Shown here in pieces: positions 16,294-23,650 of a DNA stretch of 64,000 bases (the first letter of the stretch is position 1; each line of letters starts with the position of its first letter). This DNA is from Zongyangia hominis. GTDB taxonomy: Bacteria > Bacillota > Clostridia > Oscillospirales > Ruminococcaceae. The stretch is taken from positions 37,335-101,334 of the forward strand of contig NZ_JACRTC010000007.1 in NCBI RefSeq assembly GCF_014385095.1. The letters are read 5' to 3'. Both the position numbers and the translations under genes were made by a program. The notes under the pieces were generated by a model. It did not search any database. It saw nothing but the letters and a program-made list of their open reading frames with translations, and was not told where the DNA came from.

Positions 16294-18237
16294 ATGGAGA
16301 ACCCGAAAAGCAGCTTCAAGCCCTTTGTCCCAGCGGACAAGGTGATGCCGGAATTTACTGCTACCTCGATTATTCTTGGTATTATTCTGGCCGTCGTGTT
16401 TGGAGCAGCCAATGCCTATCTGGGACTGCGCGTCGGTTTGACGGTGTCAGCTTCCATTCCGGCGGCGGTTATTTCCATGGGTGTCATCCGCGTGATTATG
16501 CGCAAGGATTCCATCCTGGAAAACAACATGGTCCAGACCATCGGCTCCGCCGGTGAGTCCCTGGCCGCAGGCGCCATCTTCACCCTTCCCGCCCTCTTTA
16601 TGTGGATGCAGGAGTGGGGCGAGGGCTCGCCTTCCTTAATCACCATCACCATCATCGCGCTGTGCGGCGGTGTGCTGGGCATCATGTTCATGATTCCCCT
16701 GCGCAAAGCCATCATCGTCAAAGAGCACGGCGTGCTCCCCTTCCCGGAAGGACAGGCCTGTGCCGAAGTCCTCTTGGCCGGTGAAGAGGGCGGTTCCAAA
16801 GCCTCCACTGTGTTTGCCGGTCTTGGAATCGCGGCGGCTTACAAGCTGATTACCGACGGCTTTAAGCTCTTCCCCAGTGAAGTCCACTATGAAATCACAC
16901 CCTACAAGGGCGCCGGCATCGGCGTGGATGTCCTGCCGGCACTGCTCGGCGTGGGCTACATCTGCGGGCCCAAGATCTCGTCTTACATGTTCGCCGGCGG
17001 CATCGTCTCCTGGCTCGTGCTCATGCCCATGATCAGCCTCTTCGGCGGCGATATGGTCATGTTCCCGGCCACCGTGCCCATCAGCACGATGGGGTCCAGC
17101 GACCTGTGGGGCAGCTATATCCGCTATATCGGCGCGGGCGCCGTGGCCATGGGCGGTATCATGAGCCTCGTTAAATCCCTGCCCATGATCGGGGACACCT
17201 TTAAGCACGCCATGAAGGGCCTCAAGGCCAGCAAGGGCGACGCCAAGAGCAACCTGCGCACTGACAGCGACATCCCCATGCAGGTCATCCTCATTGTGGT
17301 GCTCATCGTCGCGCTCATCATCTGGCTGCTCCCGGCCATCCCCGTCAACATCATCGGCGCGCTCATCATCGTCATCTTTGGCTTCTTCTTCGCCACCGTG
17401 TCCTCCCGTCTGGTGGGCTTAGTGGGAAGCAGCAATAACCCCGTTTCCGGTATGACCATTGCCACCCTGCTCATCGCCACCTTGATTCTCAAGGCCACCG
17501 GCATGGTGGGTCATGACGGCATGACCGGCGCCATCACCATCGGCGCGGTCATCTGCATCATCGCCGCCATCGCGGGCGATACCTCCCAAGACCTCAGCAC
17601 CGGCTACATTGTCGGCGCAACGCCCAAGAAGCAGCAGTACGGCGAGCTCATCGGCGTGGTGGCTGCCGCCATCGCCATCGGCGGCGTCCTCTATCTGCTC
17701 AACGCGGCCTGGGGCTTCAGCGGCACAGAGCTGCCCGCTCCGCAGGCCATGCTGGCCAAGATGGTCGTCGAGGGCGTCATGAACGCCAACCTCCCCTGGA
17801 CCCTGGTCATCGCCGGCGCCGGCATCGCCGTCGTCGTGCAGATCCTGGGCATCCCGGTGCTCCCCTTCGCCGTGGGCCTCTATCTCCCCTTCCACCTCAA
17901 CGCCGGCATCATGGTCGGTGGTATCATCCGGTGGTTCTTTGAGAGAAAGAAAACCAAAAACGAGGCAGAAGAGCATCACAAAAAAGAAATCATCAGCCGC
18001 GGTATTCTCTATACTTCCGGCATGATCGCGGGCGAGGGCATCATCGGCATCCTACTGGCTGTCTTTGCCGTCATCCCCATGGGCGCCATCGGCTCCTTTG
18101 GAGACTTCATCAATCTGGGCCGGATTTTCCCGGGATTCACCCTGGGCAATATCGGCGGCCTCCTCTTCTTCGCGCTGCTCATCCTCATCATGCTCAAGTT
18201 TACCCTTTGGCATAAGGATAAGAAAAAAGCGGAATAA
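16294..18237 (+). CDS. OPT family oligopeptide transporter
   Basis: 647 residues with about 16 membrane helices, the size of bacterial OPT proteins. NAYLGLRVGLTVSASIPAAV is the conserved first-repeat segment and SNNPVSGMTIATLLIA the matching second-repeat motif; GDTSQDLSTGYIVGATPKKQQ is also typical. It imports oligopeptides by proton symport. ATG 16294 (MENPKSSFKPFVPADK) sits six bases after AGGAGTGG. It is monocistronic, with its own terminator, next to a cytoplasmic dipeptidase. Confidence 0.93.
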   Translation: MENPKSSFKPFVPADKVMPEFTATSIILGIILAVVFGAANAYLGLRVGLTVSASIPAAVISMGVIRVIMRKDSILENNMVQTIGSAGESLAAGAIFTLPALFMWMQEWGEGSPSLITITIIALCGGVLGIMFMIPLRKAIIVKEHGVLPFPEGQACAEVLLAGEEGGSKASTVFAGLGIAAAYKLITDGFKLFPSEVHYEITPYKGAGIGVDVLPALLGVGYICGPKISSYMFAGGIVSWLVLMPMISLFGGDMVMFPATVPISTMGSSDLWGSYIRYIGAGAVAMGGIMSLVKSLPMIGDTFKHAMKGLKASKGDAKSNLRTDSDIPMQVILIVVLIVALIIWLLPAIPVNIIGALIIVIFGFFFATVSSRLVGLVGSSNNPVSGMTIATLLIATLILKATGMVGHDGMTGAITIGAVICIIAAIAGDTSQDLSTGYIVGATPKKQQYGELIGVVAAAIAIGGVLYLLNAAWGFSGTELPAPQAMLAKMVVEGVMNANLPWTLVIAGAGIAVVVQILGIPVLPFAVGLYLPFHLNAGIMVGGIIRWFFERKKTKNEAEEHHKKEIISRGILYTSGMIAGEGIIGILLAVFAVIPMGAIGSFGDFINLGRIFPGFTLGNIGGLLFFALLILIMLKFTLWHKDKKKAE

Positions 18238-18261
18238 TGAAGCGTAAATAGCCGAGATACG

Positions 18262-18299
18262 GGAGTGCTGGGTTTTATAAAAATGCAGCACTCCTTTTT
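18262..18299 (+). terminator. Terminator of the OPT transporter
   Basis: Stem ggagtgctg / cagcactcc with a 15-base loop and TTTTT tail. Confidence 0.8.
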
Positions 18300-18306
18300 C
18301 TTGGGT

Positions 18307-18334
18307 TTGACAAAGCGGCTCTAAGCGGTATAGA
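18307..18334 (+). promoter_or_regulatory. Promoter of the PqqD-like operon
   Basis: Perfect TTGACA, 16 bases, TATAGA, directly after the OPT terminator. Confidence 0.65.
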
Positions 18335-18359
18335 CTGATCATGTTGGGATGTGGTAACG

Positions 18360-18722
18360 ATGCGTTTAAAAAAAGAAAAGCAAAATTATCTGGATTATGT
18401 GCCGGTCAAAAATCCGAAGTTTCCGAGCTACCGTCGGGAAGAGGACAACCTGGTCATCGTGGAGGTCGAACACAAAGGCTTTTACGCCACCCTCGCCCAA
18501 AAGCTGGCCAAAACGCCCCGGGTGAGCAAGATCGAGCTGGACAAATTCGGCAGCTTCATCTGGGAGTGTATCGACGGCAAGCGGACGGTGTTTGAGATCT
18601 CCCAGCTGCTCGAGCAGGAGTTCGGCAAGGAGGTCCAGCCGGTGATGAACCGGGTGGTCAAGTACTTCCAGATACTCCGCGACAACGACTTTATCAGCTA
18701 TCAAGAGGGAGCGGCAAAATGA
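18360..18722 (+). CDS. PqqD family protein (orphan)
   Basis: 120 residues with the PqqD winged-helix fold: LDKFGSFIWECIDGKRTVFEI followed by a helix and VVKYFQILRDNDFI. PqqD-type proteins bind leader peptides and present them to radical SAM enzymes in RiPP pathways. No precursor peptide or peptide-modifying radical SAM is adjacent; the truncated DUF4080 enzyme is 17 kb away and of another kind. ATG 18360 is preferred to GTG 18351, because the RNA start predicted from the promoter is near 18341. Its last codons overlap the next gene by 4 bases. It may act in a non-RiPP role, as many Firmicute orphan PqqD proteins seem to. Confidence 0.75.
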   Translation: MRLKKEKQNYLDYVPVKNPKFPSYRREEDNLVIVEVEHKGFYATLAQKLAKTPRVSKIELDKFGSFIWECIDGKRTVFEISQLLEQEFGKEVQPVMNRVVKYFQILRDNDFISYQEGAAK

Positions 18723-19105
18723 GTATAGGCTGGATCATCTTTTATATCTTTCTCTTTGCTGTGGCGGCCGCCGCTATCTACACCTGGGGGCTCATCAAGG
18801 CCCAGCGCCAAAACGCGGACCTGATGCAGCTGCTCTATGTCAAGGGCGAAAAGGCGGTGGTCAAGGCCATTGCCAAAAACGGCAGCCAGACCCGTCAGCA
18901 GTTGGAAGAGAGACTCAAGGGCCTGCGCGCTTCCCAGTTTTACAGCAAAAACCGGGTGGTCATCCAGGACGCCAAGAGCTTCGCCGACACCCTGCTTGCG
19001 CGGATGGTTGAGCAAAATATCCTCCTTGTTAAATTTGAGGAGGGCAGACGCGTCTACCGCCTGACTGAAGACGCTATGGTCAAACTCAAGATTAGAAAAA
19101 AATAA
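18719..19105 (+). CDS. Small membrane-anchored protein with a winged-helix-like domain
   Basis: 128 residues: one N-terminal membrane helix (IFYIFLFAVAAAAIYTWGLI), then a basic, helical cytoplasmic domain with VVKAIAKNGSQTRQQLEERL and a beta-hairpin-like LVKFEEGRRVYRLTED, resembling a winged helix. Not a recognised family. It overlaps the PqqD-like gene (ATGA junction), so the two are co-translated and probably act together at the membrane. Confidence 0.75.
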   Translation: MSIGWIIFYIFLFAVAAAAIYTWGLIKAQRQNADLMQLLYVKGEKAVVKAIAKNGSQTRQQLEERLKGLRASQFYSKNRVVIQDAKSFADTLLARMVEQNILLVKFEEGRRVYRLTEDAMVKLKIRKK

Positions 19106-19117
19106 CTGCATTGTGTG

Positions 19118-19148
19118 AAAGCGCCCGGAGTGATTCTCCGGGCGCTTT
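19118..19148 (+). terminator. Terminator of the PqqD-like operon
   Basis: 13-bp stem aaagcgcccggag / ctccgggcgcttt with a 5-base loop, then TATT. Confidence 0.85.
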
Positions 19149-19367
19149 TATTGTGGACGGCGCTGTTTGGCCCCGGCCAAGGCGGATAAAACAACCGGCG
19201 TCTGCCGCCGTTCACTGAGCGGTGTCTCCCCCGCTCACCCGAAAAAGGAGGAAAGGCCCGTCCCTCCCCCACAGGCGGCGGTGCGGCGAAAAAAAGGTCT
19301 GTGCCGCCAAGAAAACCGTCTCAATTTCGTCGCTTCCCACAAAAATATGGTTCCCACCGTCCTTTCA
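19149..19367. other. Intergenic stretch without recognised features
   Basis: About 220 bases between a terminator and the aldolase promoter. Open frames here are short and lack ribosome binding sites. No repeat or RNA motif recognised. Confidence 0.5.
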
Positions 19368-19396
19368 TTGCTTCCGCTCCTCGGGTGTGGTAAGAT
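19368..19396 (+). promoter_or_regulatory. Promoter of the FSA-type aldolase
   Basis: TTGCTT, 17 bases, TAAGAT, about 30 bases before the start codon. Confidence 0.6.
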
Positions 19397-19430
19397 GGGG
19401 GCAAATCCAAAGGAAACGCGAGGTGCTCCC

Positions 19431-20111
19431 ATGAAAATTTTGCTCGATACCGCCAATCTCGCCGAGATCGAAGAGATCATCCAGTATTATCCCATCGACG
19501 GATTCACCACCAACCCCACCATCCTCTCCCGGGATAGCTCCGACGTCCCCGCCACCCTCCGCCGTCTGATGGAAATTTCCGGTGGCAAGATGGAAATCCA
19601 CGTCCAGGTCACCGCCGCCGAGAGCGAGGGCATGCTCGCCCAGGCCAAAGCCTTGGACAAATTCGTGGGCAAGGGCTTTCATATTAAGATTCCCGTCACC
19701 CCCGAGGGCATCCGCGCCATGACTCTGTGCAAAAAGGCGGGCATCCGGGTAACCGCCACCTCCATCTTTACCCCCATGCAAGCGCTATTGGCCGCCAAGG
19801 CGGGAGCCGACTACGTGGCGCCCTATGTCAACTCCATCGACAACATGCAGTGCGACGGCCCTGGCGTCGTCTCGGAAATTCTCACCCTGTTTGAAAACTT
19901 CGGCTACCCGACCAAGATGCTGGCCGCCGGATTTGACAGCGTGAGCCAGGTGCTGGGCGTGGCGCTTGCCGGCGCGCACACCGTCACCGTCACCGCGTCC
20001 ATCATGCACAAGCTCCTCTTCCACCCCCACACCGATCTGGCCGTGGGCAACTTCGCCGCCGACTGGAAGGCGAAATTTGGCGCCCAGAGCGTCTCCGACC
20101 TGCTCAAATAG
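19431..20111 (+). CDS. fsa: Fructose-6-phosphate aldolase / transaldolase (short TalC/FSA type)
   Basis: 226 residues, the length of the short FSA subfamily. GFTTNPTILSR and FHIKIPVTPEGI (Schiff-base Lys) are the family signatures. A Gln in MEIHVQV and a Tyr in YVAPYVNS fit the FSA-type active site better than classic transaldolase, but proteins of this type in Firmicutes are commonly annotated as transaldolase. It transfers or releases dihydroxyacetone units in sugar-phosphate metabolism. ATG 19431 follows GAGGTG; the longer upstream reading crosses the promoter. Its last 26 bases are repeated downstream. Confidence 0.85.
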   Translation: MKILLDTANLAEIEEIIQYYPIDGFTTNPTILSRDSSDVPATLRRLMEISGGKMEIHVQVTAAESEGMLAQAKALDKFVGKGFHIKIPVTPEGIRAMTLCKKAGIRVTATSIFTPMQALLAAKAGADYVAPYVNSIDNMQCDGPGVVSEILTLFENFGYPTKMLAAGFDSVSQVLGVALAGAHTVTVTASIMHKLLFHPHTDLAVGNFAADWKAKFGAQSVSDLLK

Positions 20112-20190
20112 CTGAGAGTCCCCTTGGACGCGTACAAACGGACCGCAAGGGTGTCGACAGCGCAAGAGCGTCTCCGACCTGCTCAAATAG
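20086..20190 (+). repeat. Duplicated 3' end of the aldolase gene
   Basis: The final 26 bases of the gene (20086-20111, through the stop codon) recur exactly at 20165-20190. The 53 bases between the copies do not resemble the gene upstream of copy one, so this is not a simple 79-bp tandem duplication. Probably a recombination or replication-slippage scar. Confidence 0.75.
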
Positions 20191-20449
20191 CCACACGGGG
20201 AGCTTTAACCCCCACGGGCCGGGAAGTCCCGCGTCTAAGCCCCGGCAATTGTCCGCGCCCGACACGGACAGAGGCGGGGAAACCGTCATGCGGCCTAGCG
20301 GATAGTATTGCCGTTTGATCAGAAGCGTCCCTCCGTTTGCGGCGGAGAGGCGCTTCTCCAATGTGGCGGTAAAATCTTTTATATCCCGGAAAACTTTTGG
20401 CCATAATGCAACAATTCGCGGCAGGCGCGGATAAATTCCTCCGATTTTC
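20191..20449. other. Intergenic region with one G+C-rich hairpin
   Basis: Contains an imperfect hairpin at about 20320-20357 (agaagcg ... cgcttct, inner cctccg/cggag) without a T-run. It could end aldolase transcription factor-dependently. No gene is seen. Confidence 0.4.
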
Positions 20450-20478
20450 TTGACAAAACCTAGGGATCAGTTTAAACT
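20450..20478 (+). promoter_or_regulatory. Promoter of the aro operon leader
   Basis: Perfect TTGACA, 17 bases, TAAACT. The RNA is expected to start near 20485, about 36 bases before the leader-peptide ATG. Confidence 0.7.
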
Positions 20479-20520
20479 CATACACATAGTATTTCACACA
20501 GAATGTTTGAGGTAAACAAC

Positions 20521-20646
20521 ATGGCTTCTTCTGTCAATGCAATGACAAAAGAATACTTTTTCTTTTTTAGCTTGGGCTTTTACTTTAGCGCAGGCTTTTT
20601 TGCGTTGGGAAAAATGAAGTTGCCAAATGCTGTATGCGCGGGATAG
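20521..20646 (+). CDS. Phe-rich leader peptide of the aromatic amino acid operon
   Basis: 41 residues. ATG 20521 is preceded by GAGG with an 8-base spacing; the stop is TAG 20644-20646. Residues 12-27 read EYFFFFSLGFYFSAGFF from position 11, with eight Phe codons (13-16, 20, 22, 26, 27) and two Tyr (12, 21). The last Phe codon ends at 20601, one base before the first arm of the attenuator hairpins. The arrangement is that of a PheL-type leader peptide whose translation senses charged tRNA-Phe (and perhaps tRNA-Tyr). It is inferred, not shown, that it is translated. Its residues are too few and too biased for an ordinary protein. Confidence 0.75.
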   Translation: MASSVNAMTKEYFFFFSLGFYFSAGFFALGKMKLPNAVCAG

Positions 20647-20712
20647 CATCCCGGGTCATTCAATCGGATGAGACAGGCCGGTGCTTTTGGTAACGAAAGC
20701 ACCGGCCTTTTT
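20602..20712 (+). promoter_or_regulatory. Ribosome-mediated transcription attenuator before aroF
   Basis: Four segments behave like a classical attenuator. Segment 1 (20602-20608, GCGTTGG) pairs with segment 2 (20623-20630, CCAAATGC, one bulged A). Segment 2 (20620-20630) pairs instead with segment 3 (20683-20693, GCTTTTGGTAA): 10 of 11 positions, including one G-U. Segment 3 is the upper 5' arm and loop of the terminator 20675-20708. A ribosome stalled on the Phe codons would cover segment 1 and free segment 2 to break the terminator's top. A further 6-bp hairpin (20639-20653) spans the leader stop codon. Confidence 0.7.
20675..20712 (+). terminator. Attenuator terminator of the aro operon
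   Basis: A perfect 13-bp stem, aggccggtgcttt with aaagcaccggcct, and an 8-base loop, followed by TTTTTG; only 38 bases before the aroF start and well after the aldolase gene, so it acts on the aro transcript itself. Confidence 0.9.
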
Positions 20713-20749
20713 GTATGCCGGCTCAAACAAAAATAACGGGGGTAATGTC

Positions 20750-21763
20750 ATGGTAGTCATTCTCAAAGAACACGCGGAAGAAAAAAAGGTGGACCAGCTC
20801 TTAGGCTGGCTGGAACTGATGGGCGTAAGGGCCAGCATCATCAAGGGCTCCCACACCACCATTCTGGGACTCGTCGGCGACACTTCCAAGATCGACATCG
20901 ATTCCATCCGGGCGGTGGACATCGTCGAAAACGTCACCCGGGTCCAGGAGCCCTATAAAAACGCCAACCGGAAATTTCATCCCGACGACTCCGTCATCGA
21001 CATCGGCGCGCTCAAACTAGGCGGCGAGCGCTTCCACGTGATTTCCGGGCCCTGCTCGGTGGAGAGTGAGGAGCAGATTCTGGAAGTGGCAAAGCGCGTC
21101 AAGGCGGCGGGCGCCACCATGCTCCGGGGCGGCGCATTCAAACCCAGGACTTCCCCCTATGCCTTCCAGGGCCTCAAGGCCGAGGGCATCGAATACTTGC
21201 TGGAAGCCAAAAAAATCACCGGCATGCCCATCGTCACCGAGATCATGAGCATCGCCCATCTGGACCTGTTCGAGGATGTGGACGTCATCCAGGTGGGGGC
21301 CAGAAATATGCAGAACTTCGAGCTGCTCAAGGAGCTGGGCAAATCGAAAAAGCCCATCCTCCTCAAACGGGGCCTGGCCAACACCCTAGAGGAGCTTCTC
21401 ATGAGCGCCGAATACATCATGGCCGGCGGCAACCCCAACGTCATCCTCTGCGAGCGGGGCATCCGCACATTCGAGACCTTCACCCGCAACACCCTGGACA
21501 TCTCCGCCGTCCCCATCCTCAAAAAGAAGTCCCACCTCCCCGTGGTGGTGGATCCCAGCCACGCCACTGGCATCACCTGGCTCGTGGAGCCCCTCTCCAA
21601 GGCGGCGGTGGTCTGCGGCGCGGACGGCCTGATCATCGAGGTCCACAATAACCCCGCCAAGGCCCTCTCCGACGGTCCTCAGTCCCTGACCCCCGACCAG
21701 TTCGACGCCATCATGCAGCCGCTGACCCAGCTCGTGGGCTACACCGGCAGAAAGATGGGGTAG
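20750..21763 (+). CDS. aroF: 3-deoxy-7-phosphoheptulonate (DAHP) synthase, type I-beta
   Basis: 337 residues: an N-terminal ferredoxin-like regulatory domain (about 1-70, MVVILKEHAEEKKVDQL) fused to a KDO8P/DAHP synthase barrel with ISGPCSVES, RGGAFKPRTSPYAFQG and VDPSHATG. This layout is that of the Thermotoga-like enzymes feedback-inhibited by Tyr or Phe. It condenses phosphoenolpyruvate and erythrose-4-phosphate, the entry step of the shikimate pathway. ATG 20750 follows a GGGGG. It is the first structural gene of aroF-tyrA-aroB-aroA-aroC-pheA and is placed directly behind the attenuator. Confidence 0.95.
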   Translation: MVVILKEHAEEKKVDQLLGWLELMGVRASIIKGSHTTILGLVGDTSKIDIDSIRAVDIVENVTRVQEPYKNANRKFHPDDSVIDIGALKLGGERFHVISGPCSVESEEQILEVAKRVKAAGATMLRGGAFKPRTSPYAFQGLKAEGIEYLLEAKKITGMPIVTEIMSIAHLDLFEDVDVIQVGARNMQNFELLKELGKSKKPILLKRGLANTLEELLMSAEYIMAGGNPNVILCERGIRTFETFTRNTLDISAVPILKKKSHLPVVVDPSHATGITWLVEPLSKAAVVCGADGLIIEVHNNPAKALSDGPQSLTPDQFDAIMQPLTQLVGYTGRKMG

Positions 21764-21766
21764 GAC

Positions 21767-22594
21767 ATGAAAATCGGAATTGTGGGCCTTGGCCTGATGG
21801 GCGCGTCCTTTGCCAAGGCACTCAAACGCTACACCTCCCACACCGTACTGGGCCTCGACAGGGACCCCGCCGTGCGGGAATCGGCGCTCCACGACGGCGC
21901 GGTGGATGAGGTCCACGAGGACCCCGCCTTTCTCTCCCAGTGCGCGGTCACCTTCCTGTGCCTCTTCCCCGTCCAGACGGTGGCCTTTGTCAAAGAAAAC
22001 CTCTCCCATTTCCAAAAAGGCTCCATTGTGGCGGACATCTGCGGCATCAAGGGCTATGTGGTAAACGCTCTTAGCCAAATGGAACTGCCGTTCATTTACC
22101 TTCCTTCCCATCCCATGGCGGGCCGGGAGGTCTGCGGCTACCACGGCTCCTTGGAAAGCCTGTTTGTGGGCGCCAGCTACATCTGCACCCCCGTGGACGC
22201 ACCGCAATACGCGGTGGACACGCTGGAAAGCCTGGTGCGCTCCATCGGCTTTACCGATTTTGTGGTTACCACCCCGGCGGACCACGACCGCATCATCGCC
22301 TTCACCTCCCAGCTTCCCCACGTCATTTCCAACGCCTATGTCAAAAGTCCCAGCTGCTCAAAGCATAACGGCTTTTCGGCGGGTAGCTACAAGGACCTCT
22401 CCCGGGTGGCCAAGCTCAACGAAGAGATGTGGAGCGATTTGTTCCTCCTCAACCGGGAAAGCCTCCTCTCGGAGCTCGACACCCTGCTGCAAAACCTCGC
22501 CCAGTACCGGGATGCCTTGGCCCGGGAGGACCGGGACGCCCTGCGCGACCTGCTGAGAGAGGGCAGAATCATCAAGGAGGAATGTGACCAATGA
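21767..22594 (+). CDS. tyrA: Prephenate dehydrogenase
   Basis: 275 residues. NAD-binding Rossmann motif GIVGLGLMGASFAKAL at the N-terminus, then LPSHPMAGREVCGY and the helical dimerisation domain with FTSQLPHVISNA. It oxidises and decarboxylates prephenate to 4-hydroxyphenylpyruvate, the precursor of Tyr. There is no C-terminal ACT domain, so feedback control probably acts elsewhere. Starts 3 bases after the aroF stop; its end overlaps aroB by 4 bases. Confidence 0.93.
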   Translation: MKIGIVGLGLMGASFAKALKRYTSHTVLGLDRDPAVRESALHDGAVDEVHEDPAFLSQCAVTFLCLFPVQTVAFVKENLSHFQKGSIVADICGIKGYVVNALSQMELPFIYLPSHPMAGREVCGYHGSLESLFVGASYICTPVDAPQYAVDTLESLVRSIGFTDFVVTTPADHDRIIAFTSQLPHVISNAYVKSPSCSKHNGFSAGSYKDLSRVAKLNEEMWSDLFLLNRESLLSELDTLLQNLAQYRDALAREDRDALRDLLREGRIIKEECDQ

Positions 22595-23646
22595 AAAAAA
22601 TCCATGTCAGCGCGTCGAGGGGCTACGACATCCTCATCGGCCGCAATCTGTTAACAGACGCGGGCTATTATCTGAAACAGGTCCTTTCCCCCAAGCGGGT
22701 CTGCGTCGTCTCGGACGACGTGGTCTTCCCCCTCTATGGGGAAAATGTCGTCTCCTCTTTGGAGGGCGCGGGATTTTCCGTCGTCACTTTTGTCTTCCCC
22801 CACGGCGAGCCCCAGAAAAATTTGTCCACCGTCTCCGAGCTCTTTGACTTTCTCGTCAAAGAGGGCTTTACCCGCACCGACGTGCTGGTGGCGCTGGGCG
22901 GGGGCGTGGTGGGGGACTTGACCGGCTTTGCCGCCGCCTGCTACCTGCGGGGGGTCAAATTCGTCCAGATTCCCACCACCTTTCTGGCCCAGATCGACTC
23001 GTCGGTGGGCGGCAAAACCGGCGTGGACATCCCCGGCGGCAAGAACCTGGTGGGCGCTTTCTGGCAGCCGAGCCTCGTACTGTGCGACATCGCCACCCTC
23101 TCCACCCTGTCCCCGGACATCTTTGCCGACGGCACGGCGGAGGCCATCAAATATGGCCTCATCTACGACGCCGACCTCTTCGACGTCTTCCGTAATCATC
23201 TGTTGGAAGAGCATCTCTTCGACGTGGTTTACCGCTGCATCGAGATCAAAAAGCAAGTGGTGGAAGAGGACGAATTTGACACGGGGCTGCGGATGATCTT
23301 AAACTTCGGCCACACTCTGGGCCACGCCATCGAAAAGTCCTACCACTTTACCGGCATCACCCACGGACGGGCGGTGGCGGTGGGCATGGTCCTCATTTCC
23401 GACGCCTGCGCAAAAAACGGCCTGCTCTCCATTTCCGACGCCGAGGCCATCCGCTCCACCATCCAAAGCCACGGCCTGCCCGTGTCGGTGCCGCTGGAGA
23501 CAGGTTCGCTGTGTGCCCTGTGCGGCAGCGACAAGAAGATGGATGGGGACACCCTCAACCTCATTATCCTTGAGGACATCGGCCACGCGGCGGTGCGGAA
23601 AATGTCTTTAGCGGGGCTCCAGGAATTTATGGGAAACGAGGGGTGA
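22591..23646 (+). CDS. aroB: 3-dehydroquinate synthase
   Basis: 351 residues, the usual AroB length. NAD-binding VALGGGVVGDLTGFAAACYLRG-type motif, then PTTFLAQIDSSVGGKTGVD and the metal ligands in FGHTLGHAIEK and GITHGRAVAVGM. It closes DAHP to 3-dehydroquinate using NAD and a divalent metal. Translationally coupled to tyrA through an ATGA overlap. Confidence 0.96.
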   Translation: MKKIHVSASRGYDILIGRNLLTDAGYYLKQVLSPKRVCVVSDDVVFPLYGENVVSSLEGAGFSVVTFVFPHGEPQKNLSTVSELFDFLVKEGFTRTDVLVALGGGVVGDLTGFAAACYLRGVKFVQIPTTFLAQIDSSVGGKTGVDIPGGKNLVGAFWQPSLVLCDIATLSTLSPDIFADGTAEAIKYGLIYDADLFDVFRNHLLEEHLFDVVYRCIEIKKQVVEEDEFDTGLRMILNFGHTLGHAIEKSYHFTGITHGRAVAVGMVLISDACAKNGLLSISDAEAIRSTIQSHGLPVSVPLETGSLCALCGSDKKMDGDTLNLIILEDIGHAAVRKMSLAGLQEFMGNEG

Positions 23647-23650
23647 CAAG

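Noticed and set aside
20479..20749. T-box riboswitch before aroF
   Set aside because: No T-box sequence (TGGNACCGCG-like) or specifier-loop layout was seen; the leader peptide and attenuator account for the region.
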